Assembly: GCF_004795105.1 (NCBI RefSeq)
Contig: NZ_SSBL01000033.1
Span: 1 to 64,000, forward strand
From: Streptomyces sp. A0642
Lineage (GTDB): Bacteria; Actinomycetota; Actinomycetes; Streptomycetales; Streptomycetaceae
Direction of reading: 5' to 3'
Length of the DNA: 64,000 nucleotides
Part shown: positions 56,354 through 64,000 of the stretch, one piece after another
Numbering within the stretch: position 1 is the first letter of the stretch
How the letters are laid out: every line of letters starts with the position of its first letter
Made by a program: the position numbers and the translations under genes
Notes under the pieces: generated by a model
Seen by the model: only the letters and a program-made list of their open reading frames with translations
What the model was told of the DNA's origin: nothing
Database searches by the model: none

Positions 56354-57538
56354 TCAGTCCGCCGCCTGCTCGGCTGCGAACAGCCGTCCGCGCACCAGGT
56401 CCCGGGCGGCCTCCACTCCGCCCACGGCCACCGCGCCCGCGCTGAGCGCGCTGAGCGTCAGGGGCGGAACCTCGTAGCAGATGTCGGTGAGCTGTTCCCT
56501 CACCGCCTCCAGGACCGCCGGCCCGGCACCGGCCAGCGCGCCTCCCAGCACGATCAGTTGCGGGTCGACGGCGAGGACCATCGCGCCGATGCCGTCCGCC
56601 ACGGCGCGCGCGTACGCGTCGACGGTGGCCCGGGCGACGGGGTCCCCGTGGCGGGCGCGGGTGAACATCAGGTGACCGGTCCGGCCCGGGTCCGACTGGG
56701 CCGCGTCGGAGCCGCCGACGAGCTTGGCCGGGGTGTCCGCCCAGCCCAGGCCCGGATGCCGGCCGATCTCGCCCGCGGCCCCGGTGCGCCCGGTGAACGG
56801 CTTGCCGTCGACCAGGATTCCCACCCCGAGCCGGTGGTCCAGGTGGACGTACAGCACGTCCGGGGTGCCGCGGGCGGCTCCGGTGCGGTGTTCCGCCAGG
56901 ACCGCCAGGTTGGTGTCCTTCATCGCCACGACCGGGCAGCGCAGCAGTTCGTTCAGCCGGCCGGCGAGGTGGAGGCCCGACCACCGGGGGATGGCGACGC
57001 TCAGCCGTACGGACCCGCGCGCGTCCACGATCCCCGGCGTGCCGACGCCCGCCGCCCACAACGGCGGGCCGTCCGCGAGAAGGTGCTCACGCACCAGGTC
57101 CGCCGCTTCCCTCAGGCGTTCGTCGGGGTCGAGGTCGGCGGGGGTGCGGCGGTGGCCTTCGGCCAGCACGGTTCCGTCGAGATCGGTGATCCGTGCCGAG
57201 ATGTCGTGGGAGTCGATGTGGACGCCCGCGAGGCGTCCGGCGTCGAAGTCGAAGGCGTAGCGCTGGGCGGGCCGGCCCCCGGTGCGCGTGGCGTCCTGGC
57301 CGTCGAGGGTGAGGCGGCCGTCGGCCACGAGAGCGGTGACGATGCCGCGCACCGTCGGGCGGGAGAGTGCGGTGACCTGCGCGATGGCGTTGGTGGTCAG
57401 CGGAGGTCCTTCGTACAGCAGTTGCAGGACCCGGCTGGTGTTGAGATGGCGCAGAGCGCTCTGGTCGCCGCCCGGCAGGACGTCCGAGTTCTTCATGTCC
57501 CCCACTCGCTGCGTGCTTTCCGTGTGACGGATCGACAT
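56354..57538 (-). CDS. ROK family transcriptional repressor
   Basis: A 394-residue regulator. The N-terminal winged helix has SALRHLNTSRVLQLLYEG and TNAIAQVTALSRPTVRGIV; the C-terminal two thirds is a ROK sugar-kinase-like domain with AAGVGTPGIVDARG, MKDTNLAVLAEH and AAGEIGRHPGLGW. The zinc motif CxCGxxGC found in most ROK proteins is missing; that region reads HPGLGWADTPAKLVGG, so ligand binding or fold support differs. The ATG at 57538 is used; an ATG at 57496 after GGGGG is an alternative. It is divergent from the sugar ABC operon and upstream of GH16, with a matching operator at each promoter. Confidence 0.88.
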   Translation of the reverse strand: MSIRHTESTQRVGDMKNSDVLPGGDQSALRHLNTSRVLQLLYEGPPLTTNAIAQVTALSRPTVRGIVTALVADGRLTLDGQDATRTGGRPAQRYAFDFDAGRLAGVHIDSHDISARITDLDGTVLAEGHRRTPADLDPDERLREAADLVREHLLADGPPLWAAGVGTPGIVDARGSVRLSVAIPRWSGLHLAGRLNELLRCPVVAMKDTNLAVLAEHRTGAARGTPDVLYVHLDHRLGVGILVDGKPFTGRTGAAGEIGRHPGLGWADTPAKLVGGSDAAQSDPGRTGHLMFTRARHGDPVARATVDAYARAVADGIGAMVLAVDPQLIVLGGALAGAGPAVLEAVREQLTDICYEVPPLTLSALSAGAVAVGGVEAARDLVRGRLFAAEQAAD

Positions 57539-57584
57539 ACCTGCCCCTGCCTCTTGACGAGTGCGACGGTGTGTCCCATCCTTC

Positions 57585-57603
57585 CGAAGGAAAGTTTCCT
57601 TCG
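57585..57603. promoter_or_regulatory. ROK-type operator between the ROK gene and the sugar ABC operon
   Basis: CGAAGGAAAGTTTCCTTCG is a perfect inverted repeat with 9-bp arms around G. It is in the 144-bp divergent gap, 46 bp upstream of the ROK start and 79 bp before the binding-protein start, suited to control both. Confidence 0.75.
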
Positions 57604-57682
57604 AAACTCGCTGGCTGGCAACCTCGGCTCGACATCCTGCCACACCAGCGCTTTTTCCCGTTTTCACAGGAGAGCAGCGTCG

Positions 57683-58987
57683 ATGAAGATCAGCAGAGTT
57701 GTGGCAGGAGCCGTCCTGGTGGCGTTGTGCGGGACCGCCTGCGCCCCCGGCGCCTCCACGGAGTCGGCGGGGGCGGAGCCGTCCGGCCCTGTCAGGAAGG
57801 GAGTGACCGGGGACAAGGTCACGCTCAAGCTGGTCTCCACCCCTGAGTCGGGAGCGGCGGTCAAGTCGGTGATCAAGGCCTTCGAGGCGAAGTACCCGCA
57901 GGTCACGATCGATTACGAGGACAACAACGTCGACGACTACAACAAGGCGTTGAACCTGTCGCTGGCTTCCGACCAGGCGCCGGACATCGCGCTCCTCAAC
58001 TCGGTGGGTACCACGGTCAAGGACGGTCTGGTCCTCGACCTGTCCCGGTACGCGAAGGCGTACGACTGGGGCAGGACGTATCCCAGCACGCAGCTCAACC
58101 AGTGGCGCGTGGCCGGAGACGGGACCACGCTCGGCACCGGCGGCCTCTACGCGGCTCCGGCCGGTTTCTCACTCGTAGGCGTCTACTACAACAAGGCCAA
58201 GGCCGCCGAGGCGGGCATCACCACGCCACCGGCCACCCTGGAGGAGTTCGAGGCGGCCCTCGCCAAGGCGAAGAAGGCCGGTGAACTGCCGCTGCAGCTC
58301 GGTAACCAGCAGGGCCACGCCTCCTTCCCGATCCAGCTCATCGGCCAGTCGTCGGACGGCGCCGAGAAGGCCGCCCGCTGGACCTTCGGCCAGAAGGGCG
58401 CCACCTTCGACACCCCCGGCAACCGCACCGCGGCCGACAAGCTCGCCGCCTGGAACAAGAAGGGATACCTGCCCGGCAGCGCCAACGGCACCGACCTCCA
58501 GACAGCGGTCGACAAGTTCACCAAGGGCCAGGGCGTCTACTTCGTGGACGGCAACTGGGACGCCGAGAAGATCGGCGACCGGCTGGGCAAGGACGCGGGA
58601 TTCATCGCCTTCCCCTCGCCGAAGGCCACCGCGATCGGCACCTCCGTCGCCTACGCCATCTCCTCGAAGTCGAAGAACGCGGACACCGCCGCCTTCTTCC
58701 TGGACTTCCTGCACTCGCCCGAGGCCTCGGCCGCCGAGTTCAAGGCCGGTTTCATGCCCGCGGACCTCACCGCCGCCAAGCCGCAGGAGGGCACGGTGAT
58801 GAAGGACGTCGTCGCCGCCTGGGGAAGGGTCAATGACGACAACGGCCTCGTCGGCTTCAACAACAACGCCACCGCGACCATGAACGACAAGTTCACCGCG
58901 ACCACTCAGGAACTCCTCGCGGGCCGCACGGACACCGACGGCTTCGTCAAGGCGATCCAGGACGAGTGGGCCGCCACGCATGGCTGA
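57683..58987 (+). CDS. Sugar ABC transporter substrate-binding lipoprotein
   Basis: A 434-residue CUT1-type binding protein. The signal peptide KISRVVAGAVLVALCGTAC has lipobox GTAC at about residues 17-20. The body has the family features VIKAFEAKYPQVTIDYED, APDIALLNSVGTTVKDG and GVYYNKAKAAEAGITTPP. The ATG at 57683 has CAGGAGAG about 8 nt upstream. It heads an operon of binding protein, two permeases and a Gfo/Idh/MocA enzyme, divergent from its probable ROK repressor. Its ligand is probably an oligosaccharide released by the nearby GH16 enzyme. The stop overlaps the first permease by 8 bp. Confidence 0.9.
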   Translation: MKISRVVAGAVLVALCGTACAPGASTESAGAEPSGPVRKGVTGDKVTLKLVSTPESGAAVKSVIKAFEAKYPQVTIDYEDNNVDDYNKALNLSLASDQAPDIALLNSVGTTVKDGLVLDLSRYAKAYDWGRTYPSTQLNQWRVAGDGTTLGTGGLYAAPAGFSLVGVYYNKAKAAEAGITTPPATLEEFEAALAKAKKAGELPLQLGNQQGHASFPIQLIGQSSDGAEKAARWTFGQKGATFDTPGNRTAADKLAAWNKKGYLPGSANGTDLQTAVDKFTKGQGVYFVDGNWDAEKIGDRLGKDAGFIAFPSPKATAIGTSVAYAISSKSKNADTAAFFLDFLHSPEASAAEFKAGFMPADLTAAKPQEGTVMKDVVAAWGRVNDDNGLVGFNNNATATMNDKFTATTQELLAGRTDTDGFVKAIQDEWAATHG

Positions 58988-59912
58988 CACGCTCGTGCGC
59001 GACGAGCGGTCGGCGGCTCCCGCCCGTTCACGGCGCGGGGTCACGGCCCCGCGCCGCAAGGGCCGCCTCGTGCCCCTGCTGTACGTGGCCCCCGCGCTCG
59101 TCTTCTACGCGCTCTTCGTCATCGCGCCCTGGCTCCACAGCTTCTGGATCTCGTTCTGGAACTGGAACGGCATCGGCGCCGCCACCTGGGCCGGCTTCTC
59201 CAACTACACCGCTGTGTTCGAAGAACCGGCCCTGCGCGCGGCACTGACCCACGCCTTCGGATTCATCCTCTTCTACACGGTCGTTCCGGTCGTCCTCGGC
59301 CTGATCCTGGCCGCCCTCACATCGGCCGTCCCCTGGCGAGCCATGCCGGTGATCCGCACCGTCATCTTCCTCCCGCAGATCCTGCCGCTCGTCGCGGTGG
59401 GCGTCGTCTGGAAGTGGATCTACGGTGAGGACGGCCCGCTCAACCAGATGCTGCGCGCCGTCGGCCTCGGCTCCCTCGCCCGTGCCTGGCTGGGCGACTT
59501 CACCTACGCCTTCCCGGCCGTCGGCCTCATCGGCACCTGGGTCTCGACCGGCCTGTGCTTCCTGCTCCTGCTGTCCGGCATCGGCAGGATCGAGCCGTCG
59601 CTCCACGAGGCGGCCCGCCTGGACGGCTGCGGCAGGATCCGCGAGTTCTGGCACATCACCGTCCCCGGCCTGCGCAAGGAGATCGGCGTCGCCTGCAACG
59701 TCACCGTCATCTCCGCCCTCGCCGGCTTCGACGTCGTGTACGTGATGACGGGCGGCGGACCCGGCTACTCCACCATGGTCCCGGGCGTCCAGGTCTACCA
59801 ACTCGTCTTCACCGCCGGCCGCGTCGGCACCGCATGCGCCCTGGCCACGGTGCTGTCCCTCATCACCTGCGCCGTCATGTACGGCCTCAACAGGCTGTCG
59901 CGGGAGCGCTGA
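58980..59912 (+). CDS. Sugar ABC transporter permease (MalF-like)
   Basis: A 310-residue permease with six helices, the first at LLYVAPALVFYALFVIAPWL. The EAA loop is LHEAARLDGCGRIREFWHITVPGL. The pattern VYVMTGGGPGYSTMVPGV after it is typical of MalF/UgpA-type subunits. It overlaps the binding-protein gene by 8 bp, which suggests coupled translation. Confidence 0.9.
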   Translation: MADTLVRDERSAAPARSRRGVTAPRRKGRLVPLLYVAPALVFYALFVIAPWLHSFWISFWNWNGIGAATWAGFSNYTAVFEEPALRAALTHAFGFILFYTVVPVVLGLILAALTSAVPWRAMPVIRTVIFLPQILPLVAVGVVWKWIYGEDGPLNQMLRAVGLGSLARAWLGDFTYAFPAVGLIGTWVSTGLCFLLLLSGIGRIEPSLHEAARLDGCGRIREFWHITVPGLRKEIGVACNVTVISALAGFDVVYVMTGGGPGYSTMVPGVQVYQLVFTAGRVGTACALATVLSLITCAVMYGLNRLSRER

Positions 59913-59944
59913 CGCATGCCGGGCACCCGACTGGAGTACCACCG

Positions 59945-60751
59945 ATGACCAAACAACTCCCCAGGCTGGCCCTCGTCGTCGCCGCCGCAGCCGTCCTGTT
60001 CCCCTTCCTCGCCCTGTTCACCGCGGCGCTCCAGCCGCAGACCACCCTCTCACCGGGCCTTTCCTGGCCGTCCGACCCGCAGTGGGGCAACTTCGCCACC
60101 GCGTGGTCCACGGCCGGATTCGGCTCCCTGCTGAAGTCGAGCGCCGTCATCGCGCTCGGCGTCGTACCCCTCGCCCTCGTCCTCGCGACCCTGGCCGGCT
60201 ACGGCCTGGCCACCATGCGGCTCAAGGCGAAGGGCCCGCTGTTCGCCCTGCTGCTGCTCGGACTGGCCCTGCCGTACGAAGCCATCGTGATCCCCCTCTA
60301 CTACGACCTGGACTCGGTCGGTCTGCTCAACACCTACTGGGCCGTGATCCTGCCGCTGGTCGGCCTCTTCATGCCTTTCGGCGTCTTCTGGATGCGTACG
60401 CACTTCGAGTCGCTGCCGAAGGAACTGCTGGAGGCCGCCGCCGTGGACGGGGCGAACAGCTGGCGCACCCTCACCCGCGTCCTGCTGCCGACCGCGGTCC
60501 CGGCGCTCACCACGCTCGGCCTTCTCTACTTCATGTGGGCGTGGAACCAGTTCCTGCTGGCCCTGGTGCTCATCCAGGACCCCATGATGCGCACGGCCCC
60601 GTCCGGACTCGGCAAGTTCGTCCAGCAGTACGGCAAGAACATCCCGCTGCTCTCCGCCGGCACCCTCATCGTGATCGCGCCGATCGTGCTGGTCTACCTC
60701 TTCTTCCAGCGTCACTTCATCAAGGGCATCCTCCAAGGTGCCGTCAAGTAA
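59945..60751 (+). CDS. Sugar ABC transporter permease (MalG-like)
   Basis: A 268-residue permease with six helices, starting LALVVAAAAVLFPFLALFTA. The EAA loop is LLEAAAVDGANSWRTLTRVLLP and the C-terminus QRHFIKGILQGAVK is standard for MalG/UgpE-type subunits. It follows the MalF-like gene after 32 bp. No ATPase gene is present in this operon either. Confidence 0.9.
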   Translation: MTKQLPRLALVVAAAAVLFPFLALFTAALQPQTTLSPGLSWPSDPQWGNFATAWSTAGFGSLLKSSAVIALGVVPLALVLATLAGYGLATMRLKAKGPLFALLLLGLALPYEAIVIPLYYDLDSVGLLNTYWAVILPLVGLFMPFGVFWMRTHFESLPKELLEAAAVDGANSWRTLTRVLLPTAVPALTTLGLLYFMWAWNQFLLALVLIQDPMMRTAPSGLGKFVQQYGKNIPLLSAGTLIVIAPIVLVYLFFQRHFIKGILQGAVK

Positions 60752-60763
60752 GGGATTTGGCAC

Positions 60764-62011
60764 GTGACCGTCACCCTCGCGATCGTCGGAGCCGGGGCCC
60801 GCGGGGCCTCCTACGCACGCATCGCCGCCGCCGAGGGCGCCGCCGTCATCACGGCGGTCGCCGACCCGGACCCCGTACGACGCCGCGTCCTCGCCGCGGA
60901 GTTCGCAATTCCGCACGACCAGGTCTTCGCCGACTGGACGGAGCTCGCCTCCCGGCCGCGCCTCGCCGACGCCGCGATCGTCGCCACGCCTGACCGCCTG
61001 CACGCCGACCCCGCCGTGGCCCTGGCCGATCTGGGCTACGCGCTGCTGCTGGAGAAGCCGATGGCGCCGACGGAGCAGGACGCCCGCCGCATCGTCGAGG
61101 CCGCCACCCGCAACGACATCCTCCTCGCGGTGTGCCACGTCCTGCGCTACACGCCGTACTCCGTCAAGCTCAAACAGCTCATCGCCTCGGGCCGGATAGG
61201 CGACGTCGTCAGCGTCGAGCACCTCGAACCCGTCGGCTGGTGGCACCACGCGCACTCCTATGTGCGCGGCAAGTGGGGCGTCGAGGCGGAGTCGTCCTCG
61301 ATGCTGCTCGCCAAGTCCTGCCACGACATCGACTGGCTCGGCCACGTGGTGGGCAGGCCGGTGGAGGAGGTCTCCTCCTTCGGCAACCTCTTCCACTTCC
61401 GCCCCGAGAACAAGCCGCAGGACGCGGGCGACCGTTGCGTCACCTGTGCCGTCGAACGCACGTGCGCCTACTCCGCGCCCCGCATCTACGAACGCTTCCT
61501 CGGCGACCCGGTCTTCGAACAGTGGCCGCTCGGCGTCCTCACCGACGATGTGACGCGTACAGGATTGGCGAAGGCACTTGAGGACGGCCCTTACGGCGCC
61601 TGTGTCTACAACGGCCGCAACGACGTGGTGGACCACCAGGTGGTGAACCTCCAGTACGAGGGCGGCGCCACCGCCTCCTTCACCATGACCGCCTTCACGG
61701 GTCTCGACTTTCGCAAGACCCGGGTGTTCGGCACTCACGGCTCCCTCGACGGCGACGGTCGGACGCTCACGCTCCACGACTTCCTCACCGACACGCGGGA
61801 GACCTTCGACTTCGACCCCGAGGGCGGGGCCTCGGCGGCGGACGGCCATGGCGGCGCGGACGCCGAACTGATCCGGGCGTTCCTCGCGGCCGTGGCCGGC
61901 GACGACCGGGAATTGGTGAGCACGGGCCCGGACGAGGCCCTGCGCTCCCATCTGGTGGTCTGGGCGGCGGAGCGCGCCCGGCACAGCGGTCAGGTGGTCC
62001 GCATGGCCTGA
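60764..62011 (+). CDS. Gfo/Idh/MocA family oxidoreductase with a Cys cluster
   Basis: A 415-residue NAD(P)-dependent dehydrogenase closing the second sugar operon, 12 bp after the permease. The Rossmann motif is AIVGAGARGASYARIAA, the conserved lysine is in LLEKPMAPTEQ, and AKSCHDIDWLGHVVG forms the substrate pocket. An insert carries DRCVTCAVERTCAYSAPRIY, three cysteines spaced C-x2-C-x5-C, possibly a metal site and absent from the paralogue at 13718. The GTG at 60764 is preceded by AAGGG 9 nt upstream. It probably oxidises a sugar derived from the imported glycan. Confidence 0.87.
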   Translation: MTVTLAIVGAGARGASYARIAAAEGAAVITAVADPDPVRRRVLAAEFAIPHDQVFADWTELASRPRLADAAIVATPDRLHADPAVALADLGYALLLEKPMAPTEQDARRIVEAATRNDILLAVCHVLRYTPYSVKLKQLIASGRIGDVVSVEHLEPVGWWHHAHSYVRGKWGVEAESSSMLLAKSCHDIDWLGHVVGRPVEEVSSFGNLFHFRPENKPQDAGDRCVTCAVERTCAYSAPRIYERFLGDPVFEQWPLGVLTDDVTRTGLAKALEDGPYGACVYNGRNDVVDHQVVNLQYEGGATASFTMTAFTGLDFRKTRVFGTHGSLDGDGRTLTLHDFLTDTRETFDFDPEGGASAADGHGGADAELIRAFLAAVAGDDRELVSTGPDEALRSHLVVWAAERARHSGQVVRMA

Positions 62012-62270
62012 CCCTCGCGCCCAGGCCTGCCGGACGGACGTACGGGTCACCCGTGCGGGCGAAGCGCCCGGCCCCAGTCGGACGGGCGGCACGGCACCGT
62101 CGGCAGCCGGTCCCTGACCGCCCCCCGACTGCGGTCCGTGAGTTCTCCGACGCCGGGGAGACGGATTTCCGCAGGAGCCCCGGCCCGGGACGCCTCGTCC
62201 CGTTCCGCGACTGCACCCGATGCTGGAAGGACGGCGCCCGAGGCGGGCGGACGAGGAACGGGGACGCACG

Positions 62271-63188
62271 ATGCTCACGACGACGGCACACCCCGCGCAG
62301 GAGGCCCCTGCCACCGGCGGCCTCTCACCGGGGGTCCGCAGGATCACCCTCGACGCGGCCGGGATCCCACTGTCCGCTCTGCTGAGCGAGCCCGCCGACG
62401 GCCATCCGCCGCGCGCGACCGTCGTCGCCCTGCACGGCGGCGGGATGAGCGCCGGATACTTCGACGGGCAGGCACATCCCGACGTCTCCCTGCTCACGCT
62501 CGCCGCCCGCCTCGGCTACGCCGTCCTCGCACTCGACCGGCCCGGCTACGGTGCCTCGGCTCCGCACCTGCCCACCGGGCAGGACCTCCTGGAGCAGGTC
62601 GCGACGGTCCGCCTCGCGCTCGCCGACGCGCAGGCCCACCACGTGTCCGGCCCCCTGTTCCTGCTCGCCCACTCCTTCGGCGGCAAGCTCGCCCTCGCCC
62701 TCGCCGCCGACGCACCGCCCGACACCCTCGTCGGCCTGGACGTCTCCGGCTGCGGACACCGGCCGGCCGCCTCCGCCACGCTCCTGGGGCGCGGGGAACG
62801 CACCGGTCTGCGCCGGCTCAACTGGGGCCCCTTGCGGCTCTACCCGGACGGGACCTTCCGCGAGGCCGGGGCCGTCGTCGCCCCGATGCCGGGCCAGGAG
62901 ATCGAATCGGCGCAGGAGTGGAGCGCACTGTCCAGCCGTCTGCTGCCGTGCGTACGGGTGCCGGTGCGCTTCACCTTCGCCGAGCACGAGGCGTGGTGGT
63001 CCCAGAGCGACGCCGACCTCACCGATCTGGCCGAGCGGCTCTCGGCGGCGCCCCGGGTCCTCGTCGACCGGCTCCCCGGAGCCGGGCACAACATCAGCCT
63101 CGGCCGGGCCGCCCGGGTGTACCACCTGCGAGCCCTGGCCTTCCTCGACGAGTGCCTCGATGACGGCGCGGGGCCCGCGGCACCGTGA
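62271..63188 (+). CDS. Alpha/beta hydrolase
   Basis: A 305-residue hydrolase. The oxyanion region is VVALHGGGMSAGYFDGQ, the nucleophile elbow LLAHSFGGKLALA (Ala in place of the first Gly of GxSxG), and the histidine GAGHNISLG near the C-terminus. It has no signal peptide. The ATG at 62271 gives a normal N-terminus; an in-frame ATG at 62220 adds 17 charged residues and cannot be excluded. Its stop overlaps the MFS gene (GTGA), so it probably modifies or releases a compound handled by that exporter. The 259 bp before it, after the sugar operon, hold nothing I can identify. Confidence 0.8.
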   Translation: MLTTTAHPAQEAPATGGLSPGVRRITLDAAGIPLSALLSEPADGHPPRATVVALHGGGMSAGYFDGQAHPDVSLLTLAARLGYAVLALDRPGYGASAPHLPTGQDLLEQVATVRLALADAQAHHVSGPLFLLAHSFGGKLALALAADAPPDTLVGLDVSGCGHRPAASATLLGRGERTGLRRLNWGPLRLYPDGTFREAGAVVAPMPGQEIESAQEWSALSSRLLPCVRVPVRFTFAEHEAWWSQSDADLTDLAERLSAAPRVLVDRLPGAGHNISLGRAARVYHLRALAFLDECLDDGAGPAAP

Positions 63189-64000
63189 CCGCCCACGCCC
63201 GGGCCCGCCCCTTCCGGGCCCTCGGGGTCCGCAACTTCCGGCAGTTCGCGGCGGGCCAGGTGGTCTCGGCGGCGGGCACCTGGATGATGGTCGTCGCCCA
63301 GGACTGGCTCGTCCTCGAACTGACCGGCAACTCGGCGACGGCCCTCGGCACCGTCACCGCCCTGCAGTTCACCCCGATGCTGCTCCTCACGCTCCACGGC
63401 GGAAGGCTGGCCGACCGGTACGACAAGCGGGTGCTGCTGCTGGCCGCCAACGTCATCTCCGGCCTGCTCGCGCTCCTCCTGGCCGCGTTCGTTCTCACCG
63501 GCACGGCCGGGCCCGGGGCGGTCCAGGTGTTCGCGTTCTGCCTCGGCCTGGTCAACGCGGTCGAGGTCCCCACCCGGATGGCGTTCGTCGGGGAACTCGT
63601 GCCCGTCGAGCTGCTGCCCAACGCCTCGGCGCTGAGCGCCGCGTACTTCAGCGTCGCCCGGGTCGCCGGCCCCGCCGCGGCCGGCCTGCTCCTCACCGTG
63701 CTCGGCACCGGCTGGGTCATGGCGGTCAACGCCTTCAGCTACCTCGCCACGGTCGTAGCCCTGCGCCGGATCCGCCCCGAGGAGCTCTACCGCACGGCGC
63801 GTGCGGCGGGGCGGGTGCGCGTCACCGACGGCCTGCGGTACGTACGCGGGCGACCCGATCTCCTGATCCCGTTCGCCCTGATCGCCGGGGTCGGGCTGTT
63901 CGGTCTCAACTTCCAGCTCACGCTGCCGCTGCTCGCCAGGACCGTGTTCCACACCGACGCCTCGTCCTTCGGCATGCTCACCACGGTGTTCGCCGCGGGC
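63185..64000 (+). CDS. MFS exporter, N-terminal part (runs off the window)
   Basis: The window ends inside this gene after about 272 codons. It starts at the GTG at 63185, overlapping the hydrolase stop. The translation has at least seven membrane helices, begins FRALGVRNFRQFAAGQVVS and contains the loop motif GGRLADRYDKRVLLLAANV between helices 2 and 3, typical of the major facilitator superfamily drug/siderophore exporters (EntS-like, DHA3 group). NAVEVPTRMAFVGELVP lies in the central part. The substrate is unknown. Confidence 0.85.
   Translation, partial: MTAHARARPFRALGVRNFRQFAAGQVVSAAGTWMMVVAQDWLVLELTGNSATALGTVTALQFTPMLLLTLHGGRLADRYDKRVLLLAANVISGLLALLLAAFVLTGTAGPGAVQVFAFCLGLVNAVEVPTRMAFVGELVPVELLPNASALSAAYFSVARVAGPAAAGLLLTVLGTGWVMAVNAFSYLATVVALRRIRPEELYRTARAAGRVRVTDGLRYVRGRPDLLIPFALIAGVGLFGLNFQLTLPLLARTVFHTDASSFGMLTTVFAAG

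Noticed and set aside
1..64000. CRISPR arrays, insertion sequences, prophage or integrative elements
   Set aside because: No regular repeat-spacer pattern, transposase, integrase or attachment-site duplication was seen; composition is uniform apart from short promoter patches.

Overview
The window is from a Streptomyces-type actinomycete chromosome. Base composition is very GC-rich with strongly biased third positions, GTG and TTG starts are common, and only two in-frame TTA codons were found. The gene content is also diagnostic: two conservon operons, an SflB-like SepF paralogue, a six-gene mrp antiporter operon, and a Hen1-Pnkp RNA repair pair followed by arginine deiminase and ornithine carbamoyltransferase. 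No rRNA, tRNA, insertion sequence, prophage or CRISPR array was seen. All family calls come from reading the translations; no database search was run.

Layout. 1-1480: the 5' end of etfB (leftward), a TetR regulator and a DUF35-type OB-fold protein, with a pair of matching palindromes on each side of the regulator. 1717-2904: an ankyrin/HEAT repeat protein. 3263-6045: a CebR-type operator and a secreted GH74 xyloglucanase with a CBM2. 6212-9560: a small hypothetical, an acyl-thioesterase-like hydrolase, a SIS sugar isomerase and a DeoR regulator. 9999-14893: a sugar ABC importer of the LplB/YtcP type with its lipoprotein and a Gfo/Idh/MocA dehydrogenase. 15401-16399: a metallo-beta-lactamase-fold hydrolase. 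16531-20604: conservon 1 (cvnA-B-C-D plus a cytochrome P450). 20709-28816: sflB, a MazG-like protein, a TTA-containing hypothetical, an F420-type oxidoreductase, a homocysteine methyltransferase and hen1-pnkp. 28918-32912: arginine deiminase, ornithine carbamoyltransferase and an amino-acid permease. 33568-41705: a catabolic island. 41771-47238: conservon 2 (leftward, ending in a flavin monooxygenase). 47619-54144: mrpACDEFG. 54194-62011: a lipoprotein, a secreted GH16 enzyme, a ROK regulator, a second sugar ABC importer and a second Gfo/Idh/MocA dehydrogenase. 62271-64000: an alpha/beta hydrolase and a truncated MFS exporter.

The most distinctive block is 33482-41756. It encodes an aryl-CoA ligase of the 2-aminobenzoate-CoA type, a fused flavin monooxygenase/Old-Yellow-Enzyme protein matching 2-aminobenzoyl-CoA monooxygenase/reductase (also named bifunctional salicylyl-CoA 5-hydroxylase/oxidoreductase), an enoyl-CoA hydratase, an acyl-CoA dehydrogenase, a RidA deaminase and a PaaX-type repressor. 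This reads as an aerobic CoA-linked route for anthranilate, or less likely salicylate. A long partly palindromic motif is shared by its two promoter regions (33482-33521 and 40092-40128). The ligase has a TTA codon, so the pathway may depend on bldA.

The polysaccharide theme recurs: the CebR-type box before GH74, two sugar importers each followed by a Gfo/Idh/MocA enzyme, and a GH16 enzyme sharing a CGAAnGAAA-type operator with the ROK/importer promoter. Several genes look leaderless, with a -10 hexamer 6-7 nt before the start codon.
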